Origin: Oscheius onirici | Taxonomy: Eukaryota; Nematoda; Chromadorea; Rhabditida; Rhabditidae | Reading direction: 5' to 3' | Assembly: GCA_932521025.1 (NCBI GenBank) | Contig: OW051473.1 | Coordinates: 8,680,001 to 8,744,000, forward strand | Length of the DNA stretch: 64,000 nucleotides | Part shown: positions 24,085-37,000 of the stretch, piece after piece | Numbering within the stretch: the stretch's first letter is position 1 | Layout: every line of letters begins with the position of its first letter | The notes under the pieces: model-generated | The model's input: only the letters and a program-made list of their open reading frames with translations | Databases searched by the model: none | Told to the model about the DNA's origin: nothing | Translations under genes and position numbers: made by a program

Positions 24085-25076
24085 GGCGAATAAATGGTCT
24101 GCGTGTCTTATCAACAGCCGAATGGATCAATCTGCGAAAACAATGCAGGGACAGGCATTGTGTAGGTACCGGGTCAATTAGCTATAATCTGATGTGAGCA
24201 GAGACAGTTTTTGGATCAACCTATGGGTTCAAAAAACTTAGTACGATTATTGACATTAATCCCCATAATGGGATGTCCTTTCCTATTGTTCTAATGCCTC
24301 CGGTCAGTCGTTCTACCACTGACCGGCCAGATGTTCCCGTTCCCCTATCGATTTTCGGCCATGCGCACCACCCTTATTTGGACATTCATATCCAAAGTGT
24401 GCACTTTTCACCCCGTTCCATTTAATTTCTTTCTGAAGTCTTTTTGTAGCTTTTTAATTAAAAAAGTATATTTTCTGATGAGTTTAATCTAGGGAATCAA
24501 GGACATGATGTTAATACCACGCTGTCAGCAACACGCAACACTTCCGGGCTTTTTTTCGCATTTCCTATTCACAAACTCCTAGTTTTATACTCGGTTCAAC
24601 GATTTTTGAACGTTTTGAATAGTTCCGAGCTAATTCTGTGAAACATTTATGTTAACCTTAATAAAAAATAGTTTAGGAAAAAGTTTGTTTCAGTCTTTAC
24701 CATTTCCTCATTCCAAATATCGCGATAGTTTCTTCTCTTCCAATTAATATTATTATCCATACACACCACAACCTTAAAATAGCGCTAATTTATGCAGGAC
24801 GGACGGGCTGGGGTCGAAACATTATTGGCAATATTTTATCGCCAGCCGCAATCGGGGGCGCTTCCTTTTCACCTCTGCAACCAAATTTCCAATGTTTCCT
24901 AATAAAGTCTCGCTTGATGGCTTAGCTGTGTGTCCACAGCAAGCGACTGAAAACAGTCACTGGGCGGCGCAATTTCTGTTTACCTGTGGCCGCCTACCAC
25001 GTGCTGAAAGCTTCTTGACATTTTGTTGTCTTTTTTGATCGAAAAACTGCGTTTTTATTGCAGATGAGCTGATCGA
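24085..25076. promoter_or_regulatory. Divergent intergenic region between dhs-21 and rpm-1
   Basis: These 992 bases separate two divergently transcribed genes and must hold both promoters. Possible trans-splice acceptors are seen on each side: TTTTCGCAG ending near 24133 on the minus strand and TTTTTATTGCAG ending at 25063 on the plus strand. A perfect 9-bp stem with a 9-base loop (CGGTCAGT ... ACTGACCG) lies at 24300-24326. I recognise no other element. Confidence 0.5.
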
Positions 25077-28000
25077 ATGTCGTATTTTCTTCGCGACGTG
25101 GTGCCTGATGAAGATAATGTTCCTTTGGTTTATCCGGAGCCAAAGATCTCGGACACATATGCCGAAATCATCAGAAGATTCCACACGGTAGCACAGAAAG
25201 GTCATCAGCTCAAGCTACCAAATTCGGACATACAGGATGAGCCAAATTGTGAGTTTTTGTTTGGAGAATAGGGAAAAGTCATGTTTCAGATGCGGCTCGG
25301 TTCCCAACAGTGGCAGCCGATGTTTCCGATACTCTCAAGGTTGTCGGAGCTCCTTCATCTTTTGCAACAGCAGCCATTGCGAGCAATCTCATAGCAAAGT
25401 GAGTAACCGCACCTCGATCCGCTAAACTGACACAGACTAGGAAAAAAAATGTCAGAATCAGCATATGACATATTTCTTTCAGATATGGTCGTCTTCTGAA
25501 CTATCCCGTTGAGACCGGAACAACTGATGTGGGAGAACAGACAGAAGAGCATCAGACTGGCAACACTGGAAAGGTAGTGACTTCCGTATTCTTTTTCAAG
25601 ACTTTATAAACTAGATCGAACAGCTTGCTGCCATGGGAGTGATTTCCGTTTTTGACATCCTCAGACACCTAAGCAGGCGAGATCCCGACCTATGCGTACA
25701 AGCTCTCACTTCTCTTCTTGGAATGCTACAAAATATGGCGGCTGACAGTTTGAGGAACGAGTCGAAAACGTCGTTAGAAGCCATGATGTCAGTTTTGCGA
25801 CAGTTGAGAGAAGAAGGTGAGTAATTTCTATTGGAATTTGACGGTTTTTCAATTCTAGGAGGGCCATCTGTCAGTAATCGGGCCTCGTCCTGTTTGGCAG
25901 CTTTAGCAGTAGCTAGTGGACAGCCCTGTTACATGATTTCAGCGGTTCAATCACTTTTGTGTGTCCAAAGGACAGAATCTTCAGTAAATTGTGAAAAATA
26001 AACCTTTTTGAAACACATTTAGAGCACGGATAGCAATTACGATACGATCGAGATGCCTGAAAATCTTCACAAGCTCACAATCAAGATCCAACAGAAGATT
26101 TTTCAACATGGAGACACTGGGTAAGTTAAATTTTTCTTTTTATATCCAGTTTCAGGAGATGTTGGGCAGCTGTTCCCTTGACGGATCACCGGAGACTATG
26201 TTCCTTTGATTTGCCAGCAATGTCAAATGATTCTCCAGCAGAGACTCCAGATGATGACAGTCGGTTGCTCTCTGCTGTGGCCTGTGACGGTTAGCTATTT
26301 GTATGTGTATTCAAAATATAATTATAGGAAGCTTTCTCTACGTTTTGAACTACCTAGGACTTTATAAAATAGGAACTGGCCATCAAGAAACCATATTTGG
26401 AAAGCTGTATGCATCTAATAGTGGTATTAAAGCGACGTAAGTTATATTTTTTGCAGGTTTTATCAAATAATTTCAGAAAAAATTGTATGCTGACGTTTTG
26501 CAACAGTTCTCTTTACTTGAGAAGAGGATTTTCATCCAGCGTGTCAGTCCTGGATATCGATTCACTGAGGGATATTGGAGAGGTCATACTGCCATCCTCG
26601 GTCATGCAAACGGCATTATTCTCGGACGGGAATAGCTTCTACACAGCGTCAATTAGCTCACTATCCACCCTCTCTGTAAGGTTTTTTTCTAAGAAATTTG
26701 TTTTATTTTTGGGTTTAGCTCTGTACTTTGAACGATTCTTTTGTTCCGTCTCCTGACAGCAAGAGTCGTCGAAAGTTTCGTCTAACTGACGTCTCGTTTC
26801 ACGCCCATGGAGCCACAACCCCTATTCCGCATGAACTTCCCCTTCATTTGCCTCCCTATTTGCACAGTAAGACCAAAAATTGATTTTTCTAATGTATCCA
26901 CTGTTTAGACCAAGCTGCGGACCTGCATCTCGGCCGTGAAATTGCCTTTCTTCAATCAAAAACGGGTAAAGTTTTCTATGCCGGCAATGGCAGCAGATTT
27001 GGATTCAACGTAAATCACAATTTGGTTCCTTCACAAAATGTTTATCAGGAAACGGGTAACACTTGGATGGAGCTGGTTCTTCCCGAGGCCATAGTTCAAT
27101 TGTCGCTTGGAGTCGATCGAGTTATTTTCCGATCAGGGAGTGGACAAGCATGGGTTGCTGGTGGAGAAGAGAGACGGAAGAATGGGAAACTTAGACGTTT
27201 AGCAACTGTGCACAGGTAGATCTTTTTGTATCTTTTTGAACCATCCAGTTCATTTTTTCTGTTTGAGAACCTGATACAAACAAACGTGTATCAGCGTTGG
27301 ATATAATAAAAAGCTGCCACAGGTTTCTGTATCGAAAGAAATGTAAAGTGCAGTACGCAAACAATAACTATAATTAATTGATTTTTAGGCGCAAGACAAT
27401 TTCGGTTTGTTGTTCGGTCGGAGCCTACGCATACGTTGCTGAGAATGGTAAAGTTTTCATGGGGGGACGGCATGGAATGAGAGTTCATCCCGAAACTGGC
27501 TTTGTTCTGGGACTGGAAGGAGTAGCAATAGTAGCCGTCTGTCTGGGCAAGACCCACGCTGCAGCAATTTCAAAACAAGGACATCTCTACACTTGGGGAA
27601 TTAACAATCTTCATCAGTGTGGGAGACAAGACGTGAGTCCTTTATCTGTTTTTTTCTATTTGTCTTTTCAGAGCGTTGTCTCTTCCGCATCACCGAGGAA
27701 AGATGGCAGCCAACATTCGAGCACCTGTGAACCTAATGAACACCTTTGGGTCAAAGACTTACCGTCGATTTGTCTCCAATGTGGCCTCTGTTCCGCTAGA
27801 GGCGCTACTTGCCAAATTGGAGCCCCTCGAGGTAGTGCCTGCAACTGCGGCCCTGGAGAATCTTCCTGTCTACGCTGTGGCATCTGTCGTCCCTGTGGAG
27901 AGCTCAACATTGGAGCCACAACAAACACTCCTCTCCGAAGTGTTCTCCCTCCAGCTAGAATACAACTCGGAGCTGGAAATCTGGACATGAAAGTGGCTGC

Positions 28001-31000
28001 GATAAGCTGTGGAAACTTTCACACAGTTCTACTGACAGCCGACGGGAGAGTTTTCGCCTTTGGATCAAACTGCCATGGACAGTTAGGATGTGGGGATGCC
28101 AAAAGTCGACATCAGCCTGTACAAGTCCTTCTTCCGACAGATATCAAAGTGGCACAGGTAGCCGCAGGAGCTAATCATTCGGTGCTGAGAACAACTGACG
28201 GAGCTGTCTACACTTTTGGAGCTCATAAGCATGGTCAACTTTCTAGGTAAAAAGTTATTAAAAGCTTAAGAATGCTTAATTCAGACCCTCTGCCGATGGA
28301 ATGTGGAACTGCATCGCTGGAAGAGTACCCGGATATGGTCCTGGCCAGACGGGTTTTGCTTCCTGGGTCGGTGCTTTTGGCGACTCTACCTTCATTCACA
28401 GTCATAAAGGAACGTTGACCCACGAAGATATTCTGGACGCTCAGATTGTGGCCAGCAAGGTTTGTCTTTCATCATTGCCCTTTTCACATTTGCATTTAGA
28501 ACGACTTGTTCGTCTTCCCTAGACACATTGGAATAGATTACGTCTGCATCAAAAGGAAACAGGGAACCTTCATGCATCACCAACTAGGGCCTGAAAGCTT
28601 GTACACGAGGTAGTTCAAAACCTTTTAATACTAGCAGTAATTTAGTTGGTGTCTTGAACCGAAATACGATGTCTTATGGTCTTACAACGCAGCTGAAATG
28701 AGGATACAGGCATTGACTCCCTATGTGATCAATTCGGACGAGGTAATAGCGACCAATTCTACTTTAAGAAAGGTTCAGGGAAAAGAGTACGACACTCTGG
28801 AAGATCTTACAGTCTTGAAATCACCTGAGTTGCTCACACCAATCGATGGAAACATCAGCTATTCATCAGTTCAGCTTGGAACCCACCTATTGAGCTCGCT
28901 ATTTGCCGTGACTACGATTTGTAGATGCCCTTACTGGGTTGATAAGGTGAGTACTCTTATTATTCATTTTAATACGTAGTTCTCCAGACTTACTCGACCA
29001 ACTCTCTGCACTCTGAGAACGGGTCTTCCGACGGCTACTGTGTTGTCAGCCGATTTGAGGGTACAGGAGGAGGATGGGGATACTCTGCCAACTCGGTCGA
29101 GGCTATACAATTCATGCCTTCAAGAGACATCAGGCTCATGGGACTCGGACTATATGGAGGTAGAGGAGAGTACATTGCCAAGTAAGCATTCATACTTTTT
29201 GTCCAGACTCTCTTTTAGACTCAAGTTGTACCGGTTGAACGGAATGGACGGAGATGAATCCTCAGTAGAGCAACTCACAGAATCGGATGAAACATTGTTT
29301 GATTCTGGACCACGAGAAACAGCTACTTTGATGTTTGCCCAACCAATCTCTATCAAGGCAAAAACGTGGCACATCATCAGTGCCAAGATCAGTGGACCGT
29401 CGTCAGACTGTGGAGCAGCTGGAAAACCGGTTGTTGAATGCGAGGAAATTGTCTTCACGTTTCGAAATTCGATGATCTCGAACAATGGAACGGATGTAAA
29501 CGTGGGACAGATTCCGGAGCTCTACTACCAACTGGAGAATCCGCACGATGACGTGGAGATAAGCGATCAGCAGAATGAAGAAGTTGACGTGGCTCACATC
29601 TTCTCTCAATCCTCATTGGAAGCCATAACACCGCAACTGTTCCAAAGTCTCTTGGCCGTCTTTGAATGGGTCCTTCAAAAAATCTGGGTCTCGAATGGCT
29701 GCAAAGATGAGCATCTCTGGATCGTCGAGAGAGCCACTCTGATTGGCATTTTCACACTCCGTCTCTTGATTCGGTACTGTTTGATTGCCTATCCGGATAA
29801 CCAGATAGAGGAAAAGATGCCGGAACTGTCAGGCTGCTTGGCGGAGATTCATCAGACATTAATCAGCCTCTATCAGGTGGCAAACGAGACTATTGAAGAA
29901 ATTGTAAGAAATCATTTTTTGAATTCTGATAATGTAAAATTTTTAGACCTACATCCACCGAGCAATCTTAGCTGAAGCGGTCAGGCTATTTCTCAACATG
30001 TCTCATGCCTTCTGTCCGTCCAAATCCATCATTATCGCACATTTGGATCATGTCATCAGAAACAATGTGGGGGACGCTCATACTGGTTCGGTTCTTGGCT
30101 GTTTAGCAAGGAAATATAATGTATGTAAAGTTACTTGACGTTTTTCAAGACTTATTCCAGCTTTTGGATCTGTTCCTCCGAGGAAAACACGAAGATTTAT
30201 TTCCTTGTCTGTCTCTCCAAATTGCAAGACAGTTTTCACCTCCGAAACCGGATCAAGAACAACTGACATCCTTTTCTAACGTTCTTCGATTCATGTACGA
30301 CAAGGCTTTCGCCATTTCTGAGGCAAGAACTTCGTCTTTATTTATTACCAGTCTTTTTGTTTCAGGACAAAATATTCGGAATCCAGCGGATTTGTGAGGA
30401 CATTGTGGTCCAGATTTCCGAATCTCTTGCCGTTCCAAGCATCCACAACTCATTACAACCAAATCTGCAGCAAACAACGTCACGATTTCGAAGAAGATCA
30501 GCTCACTCGTCTTGGGACATGAGCGACGGGTCTCCTGACGCAATATCCTTTCGAGTGGACTCTTCCGAAATTGTTCTCCACGGAATCGGAGTATATTTGC
30601 CAATTGAACAAGAACCCAAAAAGAAATGGCACTGTGAAGTTTTCTCTTTAGTTTCGGAAGGAGTGGAGCAATGGGAATCCCTCATGACGACGATTGTGGA
30701 GCTACAGTCACAGGGAACATCAGATACGGCAGTGATTCCGCTTCCGAATACCATCAGACTGAAGATTAACACAACATATGCCGTCAAGATCTGGGTGCCG
30801 GAAAGTGGATTGAAGACGCTGTGTGGAGAAGCTGGAGCTAGCCACGTGAGGCTGAGCAACGGAGCCAAACTGTACTTTGCGTCTTGTGGACTTAGCGAGA
30901 ATGGGACGACTTCAATCCGGGGACAGATCCCCTACATTCTGTATGCTGTGGAGAGAAAGAAGGTCAAAGATCCACAAGACGAAGAACTTGTCTTAACATC

Positions 31001-34000
31001 TTTTCTTCTACTACTTCGGTTACTCTCCAATACCATTGGCTCAAGTCTAGCAAGTGGAGAGCTCCCTAGCTGCACAATGAACATCATCTCGAGAATATCT
31101 GGTCATGTTGTCGTTTTCATGGAAAAGTACCCGGAGAAAACAACTGAGGTGAACTGTTTCCTTTATTTTTAATACATTTTGTTCTAGGTTATGTCAACTC
31201 TCGAACAGCTGATCCCGATGGTGTCGAGCCTGAACGGAACCATGAAGGCCAGTACACTTTCTGAATCCTTCGATCGTGACTCTGAAATTTGTGAGGCGAG
31301 AGCAGCTCAGATAATTGTGGAAAGTCCTCATCCCTATAAAGCAAACACTGTTCACTCTCTGGTGAGAAATCTTAGAGTTTTAGAAACGTATAAACTTCAG
31401 GTTGCCCGGTTCGATCCATCTGTCGAGTTCATGTGTGTCCAATTCTCCACTTCTTGTGAAACAGCTCAAGCAGACGATCATCTGTGGCTATATCTAGGAA
31501 TTGGAGCAAGTGTATACCATCCAATTGGACGATATTATGGAAACAAGGACTGGCCCAAACAATCACTTCTTTTGCCTGGAAACACACTCTGGTTTGTCCT
31601 TGAAACCAATACAGAAGTGGAAGGAATCGGACCTCAACAGGTACTATTTTCGAGTAACGCCAATTTATCTTAATTCAGATGTACGGATTCCACTGCACCG
31701 TCACTGGCTACCAGGATACCAGAAAAGCTGACGGTTTGAGGCTCGAACAGGAGCTCACATGGTTATCGGCAGTGGGCTGTCGCATTCTAGTTCAGGTACC
31801 GGGTCAACCAAAAATCGATAAATTCACTTTCAGTTACCCTCTGACCCAAGCGAACTTGCTCATTTGTCAACGGCTGAAGATGATACACGATTGCTACTGG
31901 AAAGACATGGAGCTCTTCTCAAAAAAGGATTAAGTCTCTCACACAGTCCGACTTTGAACGAACTGATCAATAAAGGACAGCCTCAACCAGCTCAAACGCA
32001 AGGTAGGAAGCTTGAAACGTTTAAATTCACTAAAAATATGCAGATGTAACCTTCCTCCGGGAATTCATAGCTGCTTGCGGGAGTACAACATCAGGATTTC
32101 TTGCAAAATGGCTTCCATCTGGTCCTGTCGTTGATCCAACAAAATGTCAGCTGATAGTTCCCCAAGAAGAGATTGTGGTGGGAGTACCGATGATGGTAAG
32201 AATCTATATTTTTAAATTTACGGTTTTCTTCAAGCTGAGAGTCGTAACGAAGGACCAGAACGAGAGAACAGTACTCTGTCCCCAAATGACAGTGGAGGTT
32301 ACCATGAGTGCCGGAGGAAACCACAGTCGAAAAACCTCGTTTACTTACATGAGATCAGAGCTGCCGAAACAAGAAACTCTTCTGCAGGTGATTTCTTCAA
32401 TTTCCGCTTAAAATTATTTTTATAGAACCCATATCAACCGGTACTTTTGAATCGAGGACGTTACATGTCGATCTGTGCAATGCCGGCATACTCAGACTGC
32501 TCTTACGAGGAAATAAGGCTGAACTCTTGTGTTGTAAATATATTTCGAACATGTTTTACCTTGTTTTTAGAACCAAAACGTGAAAGAAATGGTTCTGCTG
32601 AGACACAAGAAGAATGCGACCTTTTTTGGAGACTGGACTCCAACGATGCCGGGAGTTTTCCGAGTTGAATGTAAAGTGGACGGTTTTGATCTCAGTCACA
32701 CCTATACTGTCACAGTTGTTGGAAAAGGTGTGGACGGAGTTCGGCCAAAGAAAAGGGCAGCACTTCTTAGCCGGTTGGTTTTACTAATTTCTGTTTTATA
32801 GTCGAATTCAGAGCTCAATTAGCCAACATCCCGCCTTTGTCAGAGTTCCAAGGAGTTCGTATGAGAGCAGCTCCTTCCCTTACAGCCGCCACTGCTGGAA
32901 CAATCCCCAGAGGAGCTTCTTTATCTTACATTGAAGAGATTGAAAACGATGATGGGAGATGGCTTCGGCTAACGGACGAGACAGCTGTTCTGTACGGACA
33001 CAATAATTCCGGTGAACAAGTGTTTTTCTCACATATTTTTTTCATAGAAAGTTTCTTCAGGTCTGGTGTTTGGCATACCACAACCACCTGAGAAGAGAAC
33101 TGATTCCTACTGGGAAAAATAACAGCAAGAAGGAAGTGTTGTCAGCTCAGAGACATGAAGAACTTCCCGCTACAACCAGCACAGCAACTCCGCAAAACGT
33201 GGTCATCGACACGCACGATGTCTATATTGTAGAGACGGGAGATACTGTGCCAGTATACTCAAGACCTTCGCCGGACTCTTTGATGAGCGGAGAAGAAGTG
33301 GTTGGAAAGCGAGAAGTGCATAGTGATGGCTGGGTCAGCAACGCGGACGGAGTATGGATTAGGATACAAGGAACTCAGAAATACATTTTGCTGGAGGTTA
33401 GCTATGTTTTTCCGCGAGTTATTAACTGTGGCACTTGACCAGAGTTGAGCTTGACTGGAGTAAAAGTTTGACACTTTGTAAGGAGTACAACCGAAATCCG
33501 TTATGGCGCTTTGTTTATGATCTCATGCCCATTCCATCAAGTCAAACAACTACTAATAGACTCTATTCTTTTTTTTGAGTGCAGGGTGAAAACATTATAA
33601 ATAACTTTACAGGGTTCCTATGGTCCAACATCGATCCATTCCCAATCCTTCTCAGCAAATGGCAATGACGAAGATGATTCATCACCTCCACCCAGATGCA
33701 TCAACACGTAAGATGGAAAATTTTAATGACAAAACCCTTGTTCAGAGTCTGCCTCACAGCCCTGCGGCCCTCTGTAGCTGATTGTAGTCGAGCAGTCTTC
33801 GCCGCGTTTCTCTGGCACGAGCATCTGGTGAAAGACGCGATGGCTGCAGCAACTTACCTCAAATTCCATCAACATCTCCACTCAATTTGGGCGTCGGGAG
33901 AACATTTGCCAATGGGAGCAGTTCCTCCAGCTCTTCAGCCTATCGTAAGGCTTTGGAAAGGTACCTCTTAACATATATTTTCATTTTTTGTTCTTTACAG

Positions 34001-37000
34001 AGGTCTGTCACGCTGTTCATGCCAGTGTCGAGCAGCATTTGATTATGCCACCATCTGTTGGAAAAGCTATGGGATTGTCACCGAAGAAGGGAGAAAACAA
34101 TTCTACCGGATGCGAGCTTTGCGAGGATGCCTTCAAAGTACCGGTCACTGTTCATATGAGGATGTGCCACATTGGATGTGGAACCGACTCACAAGGCTAC
34201 GGATACAACTCGAACGGAAAGTATACGACTGGATGGGCTGGAGATTGCGGCAGTGGTGGAAGAGCAGGTTCTACGTGGTATCTTCTCTGTCCCGGCTGCA
34301 GGAATAGGTATCTGAAGAAGACACCTGCTGGACATCGTCAGGAAAGAACCAGAAGATGGAGGGAGTTTAGACTCTCTGCGACTGCTTCAGAGACCAGACC
34401 AGAAGTAATCATCAAACAAAACGCACTATTCCTTCTGGACCTCAATTCTTCACTCGAATGCGACTCTAAAGCATCCTCGACCTCTTCCGGCTGGGCCATC
34501 AACCTCTTCCCAACTGCAACACCTAGTCCAATGAACCGGAGTGGAGTTCTCAGAGGAAAGATTGACTCATCGCTTGCCAAGTCCTCGTTCATATCGCAGT
34601 CTTGGAGAGGTGGACATTCTGATCCTGGACCAAAAGGACAAGGACTAGTATCACCACCTAATGCAGCTCCAGCGACATCTCTCGGAGGTTCTAGACAGCC
34701 TAACTATGAGGAAGGACAAGAGGTTCTTCAGTCACCGTCAGCCGCTCTCAGAACACTGCTATCACATTCGGCGCCGTCTACTAGTGCCATGTTAAAACGA
34801 CCGGTACTTGCGTTTGTTGTCGAGCATCACAATCTGAAACGACTCCGAGCAGCTTGTGAACAATCCATCCGAAGAGCGGCTGCATTCTCTCATGCCTTCC
34901 GAGTATGGAACTGGCTGCTGCGACTAGTTTCTTCTGAAGGAAGTGTATCGGACATCATCTTTCAGTTCTTGACAGCTCTCAGCTCATATCACAAGCTAAC
35001 CGAAGACACGCCCAGTCATCGAAACAGTATTCTACCTCATCCGTGGCGTCTCTGCTTCTTGGCTGGACCATTAGCTGGAAAAATGGTTCAACATCTTCAT
35101 GCCTTCCTGTACACAGTCGCAGTCATCTTACAGTCTTCTGGAGTGGATTCAAAACTCCGCTCTCTGTGCTTCAAAGCCTGGACCATTCAGCTGACCGCTC
35201 ACGAGCAGGAACTGCTTATTCTGACGTGCAACATACTGGCTACAGTCGGAGGAGTACTCTCAGATGGATCTGCCTCAGAAATCTGGGCAGTTGACAGTAC
35301 AGAGAAATTAAATACGACCAGGAATGCTGCCATTGATGCTGTTGATGTTCGAGTAAGTGTGTTGTAAACTTTTCACTGAAATTAATCTTTAGGAACTAAA
35401 AGACATCACCCAGCAAGTCAAAATCGATGCGAGTAGCAGACAAGCCATGATAGTCTGCCTAACGGATGGTAGTTCAGAAACATTCTGGGAGAGTGGTGAA
35501 GAGGTATGGTTCTTAAAAATGATAGAAACTTCGTTATCTTTTTCAGGACAAGAACAGATCAAGAAACTTGACAGTCAAGCTGGAAGTAGACGGGATTTCT
35601 CCAGTTCTGCTGGCAATCTTTGTGGACAATATCCGTGATGATGGGTACAAGACCAGTAGTGTCTCGTTCCGTGGAGCAATGGCAGACGGATCAAGGAAGG
35701 AGATTCATAATCAACAAGTTGAAGCGGCAGGGCTAATCTGTGTAATCAGATCATTCAATTTTCAGAACTTTTCCGGCTGGCTCAGCTGTTGCATTGCTGG
35801 AACAACACAGATTCAAATCCAGCTCAAAGGACCGAACCATGCTCTCCGTGTCAGGCAGCTTCTGGTTCAAGGATTTCCACCGAAGGGAACAACTGATGCA
35901 ATGCGGCCATCAACTTCTCATCAACTGTTCTTCAACCATACCCAAATGGATGCTTTCACGCTATTCCAGGCTATCTCTGCTCAGGTAAGAAAAGCGAATA
36001 GGAAACCGGCATTCAGAAAAAAACTGGCATGTTATTTCATTTCCTCGGTTTTCCTTTTTTAGCAGATTCTGAGAGACATAAAACTTTACGTAGAAAACAT
36101 TGACAGTTTTAGCAAGTCAGGAACTGAGCTGAATATGAATCTTTGGATAGATAAATTTGATAACCTCAAAAGATTAGATATGCGTGAATGACAACAGTTC
36201 TGATAAGTAAGGAACTAGTACCATACTCAAGAACATAAACAACCGGTTTCCAACAAACTAATATTTTTGATTAAGGCATTCGGGAACGAGTTGAGTGACG
36301 ACCAACAAGGTGCATTGAGGGAACGAGTCGTGGATCTACTGTGCAGTCGAGTTCAGCTTCAGCCTTTACAAAACTACGTTGGAACGCAGGTTGTCAAGGC
36401 TCTTGATAGGTAGTCCATCTTCTCAATTTTACCGTTTTCTTTTTTTTCAGAGAAGTTGAATCCCTATGTGCGCAGCAGAAGAGAAACTACTCTTACGCCT
36501 GTGGTCTTCTCTCCATGCTTGTCCGGATCAGTACTGGACGGAAAGGGACTGGAGAACTGGCTGCGTCACGAAATTCGATACTGATCTCCACTAGTCAACT
36601 GGTCATTTTCGCTCCGGAAGTGGTACAATGTCAAGCTCTCGACGCTTTGGAACATTTCCTCGGAGTCTTTTCCCCGGATTCAGTGGACGTTGGAAGATTT
36701 ATGAGAAACATGTTGATCGTAGTGTCCAAGGTGAGTCAAATGGCCAGCATTTCTGATAAAGTTCTTTAGGTAATCTCATTACAAGTTCGAGACAAAACGG
36801 CTCATTCGGTCACTACAGCTGTCATGAACGATTCTGTCAGGAACGCCCCAGTATTCTGGAGAACGGACAAAGTAGTCACTACTGAAATTGGACGACTAAC
36901 TACTCAGCTCTTGGCAAAGCTCAGGTACATGGTTTCCTATTTTTTGCTTACAAAACTTTTCAGCGGTGGAGAGTTTTCAGCAGAGTGGGCTCAATGCGTA

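Noticed and set aside
35705..35765. Read-through of the rpm-1 DOC domain at [12 protein letters not shown]
   Set aside because: A 48-bp intron from GTTGAAG to ATTTTCAG gives a better match to the domain length, so the extra residues are probably not coded; not certain.
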